DNA of 64,000 nt from Candidatus Obscuribacterales bacterium (GTDB lineage Bacteria; Cyanobacteriota; Vampirovibrionia; Obscuribacterales; Obscuribacteraceae). The stretch lies in assembly GCA_019750335.1 (NCBI GenBank), contig JAIEOQ010000003.1, forward strand, positions 527,992-591,991, written 5' to 3'. The notes beneath the pieces are model-generated. The model was not told the origin of the DNA and did not search any database. It saw only the letters and a list, made by a program, of their open reading frames with translations. Both the position numbers and the translations under genes were made by a program. The number at the start of each line of letters is the position of its first letter. The first letter of the stretch is position 1. Shown here piece by piece: positions 1-9,260 of this stretch.

Positions 1-1236
1 AGAAGGCGGAAACCATAAATTGAAACCCCAGCTGATGCCCACGGCTACTTTCTGAATTAAAGAAGGCAACTTGAACAAATAAGTGCCACGCCAAGCTACC
101 CAAGCTAAAAAACCGGATATCTTCAGCCCCATTGATTCAGCGACGGCATCTTTGCCACCGATGGAACACATGACACCCATAGATCGATAACGAAAAGGTT
201 TTGTCGGGCGGTTCTCCAGCCGGGCAATAATATTCATTGCCACCTGAGTTCCTTGTCTTTCAGCGAACTGTCCGGTCGTTGGTGAGAAAGCGCCGTCGTC
301 GGCGTTAAGCACAGCAGCACAGTCACCGATTGACCAGGCATTGCCAAAGCCCGGTATGCTCATGTCCGGTTTCACAAGAATGCGCCCACGATCTTTATCG
401 ACCGCAAGCTTTTCGATGAGCGGCAACGGACGGGCACCGATGGTGCAAATTACAGTAGACGCTCTTAAAAACTGTCCGTCCTTGAGCCCCACTCCTTCTG
501 CTGTGCAGAAAGCAGCGCCTGTATTCAACAAAAACTTGATGCCGTTTTTTTCCATTTTCTGTTGAGCGAATTGGCGCAAGGAAAGCGAGACTTCCGGCAA
601 AATGTGCTCGCGTGAATGGACAAGGGTAACATTAACGTCGTGGCGATTGAAGTTGGAATAATAGCGCGCGCTCCTGCTAACCAGATCGTGTATTTCACCG
701 GCTATTTCCACCCCACTGAAACCGCCGCCGACCACGACAAAAGTTAGAAAACGTTTCTTCAGCTCTTGATCCTGACAAATTTCAGCCCGTTCCATCTGGT
801 TGATGATATGGAGCTGCAAAGCCAATGCATCACCGATTGTTTTCATCGGAAAAGCATGATCCGCCATACCCGAAATAATGGCCAAATTAGAAGTGTTGCC
901 GCTGGCAATGACCAGCTGGTCATACCTCATTTGTTGAATGCCTTCATCCACCGACTCGAAGCTGATCTGGTTGTTGGCGAGATCAATCTCAACAACATCT
1001 TCCATACGTATATAAACGTCTTTCAGCAGCTGCCTCAAGGAAGCGGCCATGTCTTTTGGATTGATGGACGCCGAAGCCACTTCAGCTAAAAGCGGATGAA
1101 ACACCATGTGATTTTCACTGGCAAAAACAATAAGCTCGTGCTTGGTCAAATCCAAATTTTTGCGCAGGGTTTTAGCACATTTAACGCCGGCAAAACCGCC
1201 GCCGATTATTATTGTTCTTTGCCTTATTCCGCTCAT
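1..1236 (-). CDS. Type II NADH dehydrogenase-like FAD/NAD(P) oxidoreductase (3' end outside window)
   Basis: The reverse strand is open from ATG at 1236 to the window edge (412 codons). Residues about 9-16 give the FAD-binding GGGFAG loop, and residues about 168-174 give the second dinucleotide loop GGGFSGVE. Near the edge lies an amphipathic region with LAWVAWRGTYLFKLPSL, typical of monotopic NDH-2 enzymes that pass electrons from NADH to quinone at the inner face of the membrane without pumping protons. The start codon overlaps the stop of the upstream hydrolase gene by four bases (ATGA, 1233-1236), so translation is probably coupled. The C-terminal membrane anchor is mostly beyond the window. 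A different FAD-dependent pyridine nucleotide-disulphide oxidoreductase is less likely because there is no redox CxxxxC. Confidence 0.85.
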   Translation of the reverse strand, partial: MSGIRQRTIIIGGGFAGVKCAKTLRKNLDLTKHELIVFASENHMVFHPLLAEVASASINPKDMAASLRQLLKDVYIRMEDVVEIDLANNQISFESVDEGIQQMRYDQLVIASGNTSNLAIISGMADHAFPMKTIGDALALQLHIINQMERAEICQDQELKKRFLTFVVVGGGFSGVEIAGEIHDLVSRSARYYSNFNRHDVNVTLVHSREHILPEVSLSLRQFAQQKMEKNGIKFLLNTGAAFCTAEGVGLKDGQFLRASTVICTIGARPLPLIEKLAVDKDRGRILVKPDMSIPGFGNAWSIGDCAAVLNADDGAFSPTTGQFAERQGTQVAMNIIARLENRPTKPFRYRSMGVMCSIGGKDAVAESMGLKISGFLAWVAWRGTYLFKLPSLIQKVAVGISWGFNLWFPPS

Positions 1237-2495
1237 TCTTTTTTCAAGTCGGTAACTGGTATCACTCGCTTGCAGTACCCCGGTGTTTCTTCAGTTACCG
1301 GCCCAAGCTTGTTTTTCCAACGGCCATAACGAGCAAATTTATTACCGTCACCTTCAATGCCCGGAACAAAAACCAAGCCTTCTCCTGGTTTGTTGAAACG
1401 ACTCATATTGGCCACTAATTCAAAAGGTAACTGGTGACCGATAATACCGGTATCAATCCTTGTAAAATCAATTTTCTCAAGACGTACCGGCGGAAAAGCT
1501 GCTGCTAGAACCGGTTTATCTGGGTCAGCAGAGGAAACGTTATTCTTTTGTGGTGCCACCATGGACAATACCGCGCCCACGCCTTCACCTAAGCGGTAAT
1601 AACCGCCGTAAAGCATCTGAGTAAAGGGCAATACTTTGTCTTTGTTCGAGACATAAAGACGCACTTTAGCCCCGCGATTGTGATAGCCCATAATATAATG
1701 CTCGAAAGTTTCAGCATCGATATCAGGCGAGACTAAAGCCACATCATGGACAATGCCCGGTCCACGCAACAAACTTGCCGCTCGAGCTAACAAACGATTA
1801 CCCATACTATGGGCAACCATAGTCAACTGGCAGGGATGCTCTTGCACAAAAGCAGCCAGCTCAAACAAAAAAGTGTTGAAATGTTCTTGAGTCCATTCAA
1901 CATTGCCTTCATCCACACGATAACGATTAAGCTTGCCTACCGAAGGCCAAGCATAAATCACTGCCGGACAATCCAGATAATAAGCCATTAAAGCTGCATC
2001 AAGAGTGGAATCTTCAAAAGGATCGGCTCCGCCATGCAAGAAGATACAAAGACGTTTATCACCTGACTGTTCTAAAGCTTCAGCTAAACGAGCAAAAAAT
2101 TGTTTTTTTTCTGCCTCGGGTAAATCAGCTTTGATCTCTTGTTTTTTATAGATTTTGCCTGGCGGAACATTGGTCCATTCCCAACCAAGCTTTTTGCCTA
2201 TGGCATCAGGTTCTCTGAATTTTTCGTTGGGTACAGCAACATAACTGACACCGTAATACATGTCATGTTTGCAATTGGTCGTATATTTGCGTTGCGGTCC
2301 GAAAGTCTCGCCGACTTTATTGCGATCGGTCAAATAACAAACCGGTACAACAACAAATTTGGCTGCTGTGCTTGCTTGCTTTTGGACCGTCTTGGCTAAT
2401 ACTGTTTCCGGACAGATTGTGCACAACGCAAAAAGCGCTGCATAAATCAAGATTACAAACAGTCTGGAAGTTGCCGCTGCCACCACGTTTACCAA
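1233..2495 (-). CDS. Exported alpha/beta hydrolase, DUF900-like
   Basis: This 420-residue protein begins with a hydrophobic signal segment (about residues 10-30). It then shows a YLTDRNK-type strand typical of DUF900 hydrolases, an oxyanion HGG segment near residues 154-156, and the nucleophile elbow AHSMGN with Ser230. A later SPDID stretch may hold the acid. The family is serine hydrolase/lipase-like; the substrate is unknown. No ATG is available: TTG at 2495 overlaps the upstream TPR gene by 7 bp, and GTG codons at 2486 and 2483 are alternatives with no clear ribosome site. It sits in a three-gene operon between the TPR membrane protein and NDH-2, overlapping both, so the three are probably co-translated. 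Confidence 0.75.
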   Translation of the reverse strand: MVNVVAAATSRLFVILIYAALFALCTICPETVLAKTVQKQASTAAKFVVVPVCYLTDRNKVGETFGPQRKYTTNCKHDMYYGVSYVAVPNEKFREPDAIGKKLGWEWTNVPPGKIYKKQEIKADLPEAEKKQFFARLAEALEQSGDKRLCIFLHGGADPFEDSTLDAALMAYYLDCPAVIYAWPSVGKLNRYRVDEGNVEWTQEHFNTFLFELAAFVQEHPCQLTMVAHSMGNRLLARAASLLRGPGIVHDVALVSPDIDAETFEHYIMGYHNRGAKVRLYVSNKDKVLPFTQMLYGGYYRLGEGVGAVLSMVAPQKNNVSSADPDKPVLAAAFPPVRLEKIDFTRIDTGIIGHQLPFELVANMSRFNKPGEGLVFVPGIEGDGNKFARYGRWKNKLGPVTEETPGYCKRVIPVTDLKKE

Positions 2496-3370
2496 TGTTT
2501 TAAGCGACCCATGTGCTCTTTGATCGCGCGCACTATATTCTGCTTTTCAGCGCTGTCCGGTAGCTTATTTGCTTCTTCAATCGCTTGGGAAAAGTTCTTT
2601 TTAGCTTTGCCATAATTGCCGACGTTAAAATAACCGGCGCCTAAGTTTGCATAAGCACCGACATATTGCATTAACACGCCATCAAGCATTGTTTTATCAG
2701 CAAATTTTTTCATCGGTCCTGATTTGTTTACCGATTCAATTACTTTGGCAAATAACTCCACAGCTCTTTCATTCCAAAGAATAGCGCCATGAATATCGCC
2801 CTGAACTTGATAAGCTAAACCGACACAAGCACAAAGTGAAGCCAAGCTTTGGTCTTTAGGATTCTTTGCTGCTGTACGATCGTACTCTTGCCCGCCAAAA
2901 GCCATCGCTTCCTTATATTGACCGCGATTGAGCATTTGCTGCAAAAGAGCTTGCACAGCCCAAGATGCTCCGCCAGGCAATACAGTGCGATAAGACATCG
3001 CCCAACGACAGATTTTTTCCTGAGCTTGCCATGACTGAGTACGAGCAGCAAACATGGCACTGGCAAAAAAGGCAGCCCAAACCAAAAAACGAAGAATCAG
3101 CAAAGAGATGACGGTCATTATGGACATACCGACTACACCAACCCAGTTAATCGGTGGGTGACTAACAAGTTGAACTATGGTGTTAACTGTATAAAAGAGT
3201 CCGGTGGTGGTAATAAGTACACCACCGCCTAAAATTCCGCCAAAAATTGCATAGCTGAGCTTGTCTTTACCCGGTCCGGTTTGTTCAACTACCGGCAGCT
3301 TTTGCTGCATCATCATCCGGGGTTTTTGTCCCCCAGCCTGCATTTTTTGTTTTACCGAAGGTTTTGCCAT
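2489..3370 (-). CDS. Membrane protein with C-terminal TPR repeats
   Basis: The 293-residue product has a basic, glutamine-rich N-terminus. Two hydrophobic helices follow at about residues 38-65 and 78-108. The C-terminal half is helical with TPR-like periodicity (LGAGYFNVGNYGKAKKNFSQAIE near residues 240-262 is a clear repeat). TPRs are protein-binding scaffolds, so this is probably a membrane-anchored adaptor; its partner is not evident. It is the first gene of the reverse-strand operon leading to the DUF900 hydrolase and NDH-2. ATG at 3370 is used; the ribosome site is weak. No enzymatic motif is visible. Confidence 0.7.
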   Translation of the reverse strand: MAKPSVKQKMQAGGQKPRMMMQQKLPVVEQTGPGKDKLSYAIFGGILGGGVLITTTGLFYTVNTIVQLVSHPPINWVGVVGMSIMTVISLLILRFLVWAAFFASAMFAARTQSWQAQEKICRWAMSYRTVLPGGASWAVQALLQQMLNRGQYKEAMAFGGQEYDRTAAKNPKDQSLASLCACVGLAYQVQGDIHGAILWNERAVELFAKVIESVNKSGPMKKFADKTMLDGVLMQYVGAYANLGAGYFNVGNYGKAKKNFSQAIEEANKLPDSAEKQNIVRAIKEHMGRLKHW

Positions 3371-3554
3371 AAAAAGCTCGTATCCGCGCTGCTATCCATA
3401 ATCATCCTAGCTTTTCTGAGCAGCTTTATCCTTAGCCAACCTACAGAAATGCCCAAAATGTCACAAATTTGCCCGATTCATTAATTAAAATACAGCCAAT
3501 TGATCCCGCAGCTCAGTCAGTTAAGTCTGGTCGAGCATTACTAGGAGAGATAGG

Positions 3555-4226
3555 ATGGGGCTTGAATCAACAGCTCGCACGGCTGAACAGCCAGAACAAC
3601 AGCCTGATACCGGGAAATTCTTAACAGATATAAAAAATGCCGAAGCTACTCCAAAAAAACTAAGCTTTAATCAAAGCGATTCATTAGCTTTAGCCCAGAC
3701 AGAACAGCCGCAATCGACAACAATCTCAGATAAAGATTTTGCGACACGCTTACCTGAAATTGCCGAACGCTTAAACAAGTATAGCGTCAAAGATATTTCA
3801 TTGGTTCCGAACAATGGTGGTTATAAATTAGAAGCCAATTTAGCCAAAGAAGCAACTATCCTGCCTGAAGCAGGAGATGAATTCAATCACTTAAAAGTCG
3901 GGACGAATTTTAAAGCTGATGTTAAACAAGTAAATGGAGTTGTTGTAATTGAGAATGTTCAAGGTTTCTCAGCCAATGTGACAAGGCTTTTCAGCACATT
4001 CGACATACCGATAACAAAAATTGAGATGAAAGCACATCCAAACGGAACCGAAATAAAAACGTTTCTCGATGGTCCCCTTGGTGTAGTAGAAAGAGTCAAA
4101 ATTCATCCGGACAAGCTTTATGAAAAAGCCGGTAATTTTTTGAACGATGCAAACAAAAAACCGGACCAGCAGCCAACACAACAAAGAACAATGATTGGCT
4201 ATAAATTACCCGAAATATATTTCTAA
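3555..4226 (+). CDS. Hypothetical protein, family not recognised
   Basis: ATG at 3555 is preceded by AGGAGAGA at a good distance, which supports translation of 223 residues. There is no signal peptide and no membrane helix. The first 60 residues are polar and rich in Gln, Glu and Thr and probably disordered. The remainder (about 60-200) reads as a beta-rich globular domain with alternating hydrophobic strands, ending in a polar Lys/Gln tail. It is divergent from the TPR/hydrolase/NDH-2 operon and is followed at once by an exported TPR gene, so the two may form a small operon. I do not recognise the family. Confidence 0.6.
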   Translation: MGLESTARTAEQPEQQPDTGKFLTDIKNAEATPKKLSFNQSDSLALAQTEQPQSTTISDKDFATRLPEIAERLNKYSVKDISLVPNNGGYKLEANLAKEATILPEAGDEFNHLKVGTNFKADVKQVNGVVVIENVQGFSANVTRLFSTFDIPITKIEMKAHPNGTEIKTFLDGPLGVVERVKIHPDKLYEKAGNFLNDANKKPDQQPTQQRTMIGYKLPEIYF

Positions 4227-4227
4227 A

Positions 4228-4848
4228 ATGAAACTGTTTTTGTTCTTTCTAGCTGCAATCTTTTTTTTCAGTCCCACGGCTCAAGCCGAAGGATTCCCCG
4301 GACAGGGCGACGCTGCCGACTGGAGCGATGCTCTGCCGCACTACAATTTAGGCAATCGTTATCTGGAACATGGTCGTTATGACGACGCTGCTCGTAAGTA
4401 TGGCGAAGCAATCGATATTTATGCTTACGATCCGGATTTTTATTCCAATTTAGGCATGGCATACTGCAAATTAAATGACGGAGCCAAAGCTGAATCAGCC
4501 TTCAAAAAAGCTCTACAGCTGAACAATAAAGATTGGATGCTTTGGAATAATCTTGGCGCTGCTTATCTCAAACAAAATAAGTTGAAAGATACGCTTTTGT
4601 CTTTCGAGCAAGCTTTGAAATTAAAACCGCCGGCGGCCGATCAAACAAAGATACGCAAAGATATAGCCGATCTCAAAAAAATATTGACGGCTCAGGGATT
4701 AATTGAGACACCAGCTAAGGCCAAGGTTCAAACTAAAAAAGTAGCAACAGCCACCGCTGCAAAAAAGGTCACCCTAGCAAAACCTGCGTTGCCTAACTTA
4801 AATAAACAAGTCGATTTAAAAGATTCGGGCTGGGATTATGTGAAATGA
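4228..4848 (+). CDS. Exported TPR protein
   Basis: I chose ATG at 4228, two bases after the preceding stop, because it opens directly with a signal peptide (MKLFLFFLAAIFFF, cleavage after AQA near residue 20). An in-frame ATG at 4195 would put eleven polar residues ahead of the signal. Residues about 38-140 contain three TPR units (HYNLGNRYLEHGRYDDAARKY, then NLGMAYCKLND, then NLGAAYLKQNK). The last third is Ala/Lys-rich and low complexity, typical of a flexible or envelope-associated tail. Its role is probably protein binding in the periplasm. The length is 206 residues. Confidence 0.7.
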   Translation: MKLFLFFLAAIFFFSPTAQAEGFPGQGDAADWSDALPHYNLGNRYLEHGRYDDAARKYGEAIDIYAYDPDFYSNLGMAYCKLNDGAKAESAFKKALQLNNKDWMLWNNLGAAYLKQNKLKDTLLSFEQALKLKPPAADQTKIRKDIADLKKILTAQGLIETPAKAKVQTKKVATATAAKKVTLAKPALPNLNKQVDLKDSGWDYVK

Positions 4849-4899
4849 AAAGTTCCATTAAAATCCAGCTCCCAAGCAAAATATACGCGATTTTTAGCA

Positions 4900-4928
4900 T
4901 TGATCTTGCTAATTTCTTAGGGTACTCT
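4900..4928 (+). promoter_or_regulatory. Candidate sigma70-type promoter
   Basis: TTGATC at 4900-4905 and TACTCT at 4923-4928 are separated by 17 bases in the 187-bp gap ahead of the single-pass membrane gene at 5036. The -10 box is only a partial match, so this is a suggestion. Confidence 0.28.
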
Positions 4929-5035
4929 TTTGTCATTGAATTTTATAACCAGGTTGCATCTTACCGCTTGCCTGCCGGCTCTCAGCAACTTTGGTCAACT
5001 TACTACCCGCCGGCATAATTGGAAAGGTCAAAGCC

Positions 5036-5689
5036 ATGGAACACATTCTTCCATTATTATTCTTTGCTTTTACTATTCTTTTTGTCTTCGCTATTTGCGG
5101 CGCACTGATTTATTTTTCGGTCAAAGCTGTCAAAGACTCAAACAAAAAAGTTGAGTTCGTCTATCAAGAAGAAGCGGAAGAAAATGAGGAAGATCGATAC
5201 TATGCTTCAACAAGCATTGCACTCGATGACCCTTTCTTAAAACCAGCCGCTATTGAAACAGTTAAGCCTTTATTTGTTAAAGAACCGGAAATGGAGATTA
5301 GCGGCTTCTTTCCTAAAGTGGAGATTGAAGAAATCGAGGAAGATCTCAGTCAGGTCGACGAATTTATTAAAGCGATCTCCGCTCAATCTTATGCTGCTGA
5401 AAAACCATATTTTGAGTCAGTTGTGACTACTTTAGAGAGCGAAGAAGAGCCAGAAGAGTTTCTGCCTGAGCCCTCAATTAAAGCCGTCATGCAAATGACA
5501 GTTTCAGCTCCTGCGGCGGCTCATCAACCTGAGTTTCAACCGCTTCACAAACGCATTCCGCTTGCTGGCGTAGCCGCTCAGGCAAGAAAAGAAGATCAAG
5601 ATTCTAAGCGCATACCGGTCGGTCATTTATCACACAAGCCGGTTTCAGCTGACATTCAAGCCACACTTAGAGGCATCTTCTCTAACTAA
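5036..5689 (+). CDS. Single-pass membrane protein with acidic cytoplasmic tail
   Basis: ATG at 5036 follows GGAAAGG (5021-5027) with an 8-base gap and places a membrane helix right at the N-terminus (residues about 3-28). An upstream TTG at 4991 is in frame but has no such support. After the helix and a KDSNKK stop-transfer segment, the remaining ~185 residues are very acidic (many Glu pairs) and probably disordered, ending in a more basic stretch with HKRIP and SKRIPVGHL. The protein is 217 residues long. I do not recognise the family; the layout suggests a membrane-tethered scaffold. Confidence 0.55.
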   Translation: MEHILPLLFFAFTILFVFAICGALIYFSVKAVKDSNKKVEFVYQEEAEENEEDRYYASTSIALDDPFLKPAAIETVKPLFVKEPEMEISGFFPKVEIEEIEEDLSQVDEFIKAISAQSYAAEKPYFESVVTTLESEEEPEEFLPEPSIKAVMQMTVSAPAAAHQPEFQPLHKRIPLAGVAAQARKEDQDSKRIPVGHLSHKPVSADIQATLRGIFSN

Positions 5690-5702
5690 ACTGACTATAA
5701 AT

Positions 5703-5728
5703 TAGCGGCTAACTCGGGTTAGCTGCTA
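5703..5728. terminator. Hairpin between convergent genes
   Basis: An 11-bp stem (TAGCGGCTAAC pairing with GTTAGCTGCTA, one G-U) closes on a TCGG tetraloop. It lies between the converging genes ending at 5689 and 5709 and includes the stop codon of the latter. U-tracts on both sides are poor, so termination strength is uncertain. Confidence 0.5.
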
Positions 5729-6317
5729 TATGCAGTTGGGCCGCTTCAGCTTGGCGCTTCACAAATTCAGCTCTGGTTTTAAGTTTTTTGCTGGCAAATA
5801 TATCGACTATTTTTTGCGGCAAAGGAAACTTAAGTCGAATATGATTTGAAATTTCAAGAACAGTGGCTCTTTGTTCTTGAATCGGCGTCAACACCCAACT
5901 ACCGTCAAATTCGGCTAAACGATCCGACTGCATCAACTTGTAATCAACACGCCTACCCGATGATTCTTCCACTTTAATTACACAAGTTGTAGAACCAACA
6001 ACAGGCAGAGCTACATATTTCTGCTCAAGAATTCTTTGGGTTTCACTGATTTGAGTAATCTTGCTGTATTGAACATCTGGGTCGTCTTCGCGCGCTTCGC
6101 GAATAGCTTGCCACACGACTTGCGGGCTGGCATTAATCACGATTTTAATCGTCAACATTTTATGACCTTGACGGTCGCTGACTTCACGAACCAGATAGTT
6201 ACAGTCACTATCTGAAACTTCATTAGTAGCAAGAGCCGGCAAAATCGAAGACGACAAGCTAAGGGCAACGCTAAGAGCAATCCCAGAAAAGGCTAAGCTA
6301 TTGAGCTTATTCGGCAT
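5709..6317 (-). CDS. Exported SRPBCC (START-like) protein, paralogue of 32567-33091
   Basis: A signal peptide (residues about 1-30, cleavage near ALA-T) precedes a single SRPBCC-type domain. The domain starts with the strand LTIKIVINASPQVVWQAIRE, which matches the typical opening of polyketide cyclase/START folds, and ends in a long C-terminal helix. Such domains form a cavity for hydrophobic ligands. The second copy at 32567 shares the same order of landmarks: V.A.P..V..AIR, the Q......LP..G...C segment, D..R/FDGSW.LTP, and the C-terminal helix. ATG at 6317 has AAAGGAG upstream. Ligand and role are unknown; export suggests envelope lipid or hydrophobe binding. Confidence 0.65.
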   Translation of the reverse strand: MPNKLNSLAFSGIALSVALSLSSSILPALATNEVSDSDCNYLVREVSDRQGHKMLTIKIVINASPQVVWQAIREAREDDPDVQYSKITQISETQRILEQKYVALPVVGSTTCVIKVEESSGRRVDYKLMQSDRLAEFDGSWVLTPIQEQRATVLEISNHIRLKFPLPQKIVDIFASKKLKTRAEFVKRQAEAAQLHIAANPS

Positions 6318-6458
6318 CGGACTCCTTTAGCATAAAGCCAACAGGATATAATCCTGCCGAAAGATCACACGGGAAATCTGCCTTAAGATATTAGGCAAAA
6401 AACGTGGAATTCCTGTGGATCACAAGATTAAGCACAAAACAATAAGCCTAATCGACTA

Positions 6459-7907
6459 TTACGGCGATGACGGCGCTAATGGAGCAACCGATGGCGCCGA
6501 AGGAGCGAAAGCTATAGTCGGCTGGTAGAAGCTGAATAGAGAAGGCCCCATTGCGCTTGCTACTCCGGCATAAGCATTCATGTCTTGAGCTGTCGGTACA
6601 CTACCGATATGCTGAGCTACGGCCAATTGACCGGCCTCGCTAGGAGTCATGCTACTCATGTTGATGTTCATCTGGCTTGACAGTTCAGCCAAGCGAGCAG
6701 TCGTCATGGCATTTTGCAGCTCTTTATTGCCGAATTCAGCCATCTGTTCCTTAGTTGGCTCATATTGTTTCAGCTGTTCAGGAGTGGCGCTTGGGTTATT
6801 CTTCTGGAACTCTTGGAACTCTTTTTGTTTCTGCAAGAATTCACAATATCTTTGGGCTGCAGCCGGATCGTTTTCTAGCTTGGTATGCAACTCTTCAAGT
6901 TTTCGCGCATGGTCAGCTTGACCTTGCTTTCTCATCTGCTCCATCTGAGCTTTGAGGTTTTGATTGAGTTTGGATTGCTTATTTCTCAGTGCTTCTTGCA
7001 ACTGTCTAGCATTAGGCGAATGGCCGATTTCATCTCCATACATCCAGCCCATATCAGCATTGTTGCTGATATTAGAAATGCCGCCGTCTGAAGGTACATC
7101 GCTAAATTCAGGTGAAACTGGTGCGTCGTTGCTCGGAGAAGTATCGTCCTCTTCGTCACTGTAATCATCGTCGCTAGGTGAGCAATCCGGGCAATCCGAA
7201 GGACTATCCGAAGGACTTCCTGGAGATGACGGACAATCACCACCACCATCATCATCGGCACCGCCGTCATCCGGGGTATCGCTTGGCGCATTAGGATCTT
7301 CAGGGTTCAAAGGATCTTGTGGGCGTGCCTGCGGATTTAAAAGATTTTGCAATTCTGGCGTAATGCTGCCTTGATCTGCGTTGAGCATCACGTTTCCGTT
7401 GCTACGTGCAGCTACATATTTGACTACATTATCAACAAAAGCAGGGTTAGTACCGGCGTCGACACGTATATTTAGAGCGTTGACACCAACATCAGGATTA
7501 CCGTTAACTGTGACGCTACCGTCAGCATGAACAACAAAGTCAGCTGGCTGAACTGCGCCACCGACATTAACCAAAGTCTTTTCGCCAGGCATCAGGCTGT
7601 ATTTTTCAGAAGTATTTTCAGCACCTTGCTTTAAGATACCGGCTCTAACCATATCAGCCGGGCTTTGAGCAGCGTTAAGTACTGCCGGTCCTTCCATTTT
7701 TCTTTCAGTAGCAGCTGCCGGAGCTTGTGCTGGAGTTTGGACTACATCCATAACAGGCAAAGTACATTCGCCGGTTCTCGGATCACAAACTGCAGGTGCT
7801 CCAAAATCAGTCTTATTCCAAGTGACAAAGTTACTGCCGTTACCAAAAGCAGCTTTATCGCCAACACTAGGCATGTCTATTGGCATTCCGCCTTGTGTTT
7901 CGTCCAT
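6459..7907 (-). CDS. Large low-complexity protein with Asp/Ser-rich linker, family unknown
   Basis: ATG at 7907 is preceded by AAGGAG, so the 482-residue frame is well supported. There is no signal peptide and no membrane helix. Residues about 95-190 read as a compact beta-rich region (PGEKTLVNVGG, HADGSVTVNG). Residues about 195-285 are an extreme Asp/Ser/Pro/Gly linker. Residues about 300-410 are Gln/Lys/Glu-rich and helical, probably coiled coil. The end is Pro/Ala/Ser-rich. The architecture suggests an intracellular or unconventionally exported scaffold. I recognise no family. It is monocistronic as far as can be seen. Confidence 0.6.
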   Translation of the reverse strand: MDETQGGMPIDMPSVGDKAAFGNGSNFVTWNKTDFGAPAVCDPRTGECTLPVMDVVQTPAQAPAAATERKMEGPAVLNAAQSPADMVRAGILKQGAENTSEKYSLMPGEKTLVNVGGAVQPADFVVHADGSVTVNGNPDVGVNALNIRVDAGTNPAFVDNVVKYVAARSNGNVMLNADQGSITPELQNLLNPQARPQDPLNPEDPNAPSDTPDDGGADDDGGGDCPSSPGSPSDSPSDCPDCSPSDDDYSDEEDDTSPSNDAPVSPEFSDVPSDGGISNISNNADMGWMYGDEIGHSPNARQLQEALRNKQSKLNQNLKAQMEQMRKQGQADHARKLEELHTKLENDPAAAQRYCEFLQKQKEFQEFQKNNPSATPEQLKQYEPTKEQMAEFGNKELQNAMTTARLAELSSQMNINMSSMTPSEAGQLAVAQHIGSVPTAQDMNAYAGVASAMGPSLFSFYQPTIAFAPSAPSVAPLAPSSP

Positions 7908-8110
7908 AACTTCTGCGCTCCTTAACTACTTTTTCCTGACGCTTTCATCGCGTTGGCAAATAATCGCTGAAAATGAGCTCAGATGGAATGCGGAATCTAC
8001 GTATTAGGACTTTGATCTGCCGTATTTTCCGCATGTAGAAGGCGCAAAAAAATCATGACATCCCGAAAAGTATGCCGGCAGAGGTTTTCCAGTTTAATTG
8101 TTGAACCAGG

Positions 8111-9112
8111 CTAGATGCCCCAGCGCATCAGTGCCGCACCGGCGCTATAACCGGCGCCCATGGCTCCCAACAGCACTAGATCACCCTTTTTGATTCTTTT
8201 AGTCTGCACGGCTGTTTCTAAAGCTAAAGGCAAAGTCCCAGCAGTTGTATTTCCATATTCATCAATATTAATGACGACTTTATCCATTGAAACTTGCAAA
8301 CGCTCCACCACCGACTTAATGATCCGCAGGTTAGCTTGATGAGGAATGAACACATCCACATCGTCGCCTGTAAGCCCGTTTCTTTCTAATAAACGTAAAC
8401 AAACTTCAGCCATTTTACGGGTTGCAAACTTAAATACAGCTTGTCCATCTTGATAAACATAATGCATACGTTTATCCACTGTTTCATGGCTGGTCGGATT
8501 TTTGCTGCCCCCGCCCGGCAAACACAAGAATTCACCACCGGAGCCATCCACTTCATGCAAAAAGTCGATGAAACAACCTTCGCTTTCGTTAGCTGTAGGT
8601 TGGATGAGAGCAGCACCGCCGCCATCACCAAAAATAATGCAAGTTTGTCTGTCGGTGTAATCAATGATTGATGACATAACATCAATCCCAATTACAAGCA
8701 CATTTTTATGGGCACCTGAAATGACAAATTGCACGGCTACTTGTAAGCCATAAAGAAAACCGCAACAAGCCGCTGAAAGATCAAAACCCCAAGCTTTAGT
8801 TGCACCAATACGATCTTGTACCAAACAAGCCGTAGAGGGTAATTGCATATCAGGCGTTATAGTTGCCACGATGATCATATCTATGTCTTTGGCATCAACA
8901 CCACTACGTTCCAAAACTTGCTTAGCTGCCATAGTAGCCAAATCGGCAGTAGTTTCACCTTGCCGAGCCATATGACGCTGGCGAATGCCAGTGCGCTCCA
9001 GAATCCATTGATCCGAAGTTTCAACCAACTTTTCAAGATCTTGGTTGGTGAGCAGACCAGCCGGAACACCGCTGCCAATTGCTGATATTTTTGCCAGAGC
9101 TACTTTATTCAG
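8111..9112 (-). CDS. fabH: 3-oxoacyl-ACP synthase III, probable CTG start
   Basis: KAS III condenses acetyl-CoA with malonyl-ACP to start fatty acid synthesis. The catalytic triad is visible: the Cys in DLSAACCGF (Cys116), His in IPHQANLRII and Asn in GNTTAG. The first common start codon is TTG at 9028, but coding similarity continues upstream in frame for 28 codons (KISAIGSGVPAGLLTNQDLEK), which is the conserved first strand and helix of FabH. The only well-placed initiator is CTG at 9112, eight bases after AGAGG (9125-9121). That gives 333 residues, the normal family length. It stands alone, divergent from glgX; no other fab gene is in the window. Confidence 0.9.
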   Translation of the reverse strand: MNKVALAKISAIGSGVPAGLLTNQDLEKLVETSDQWILERTGIRQRHMARQGETTADLATMAAKQVLERSGVDAKDIDMIIVATITPDMQLPSTACLVQDRIGATKAWGFDLSAACCGFLYGLQVAVQFVISGAHKNVLVIGIDVMSSIIDYTDRQTCIIFGDGGGAALIQPTANESEGCFIDFLHEVDGSGGEFLCLPGGGSKNPTSHETVDKRMHYVYQDGQAVFKFATRKMAEVCLRLLERNGLTGDDVDVFIPHQANLRIIKSVVERLQVSMDKVVINIDEYGNTTAGTLPLALETAVQTKRIKKGDLVLLGAMGAGYSAGAALMRWGI

Positions 9113-9260
9113 GGTCAGGTCCTCTTTGTAGTGGCGGATTACAAGATATGGATTTAACCAAAGCCAATGCTACATCATTCTCGATTAAGGCTCGACTAAA
9201 TATACATCTGTATTTGGCATTGTTAAGCTAGACTAGAATTATTATTCAGCAGGGGGTCAC

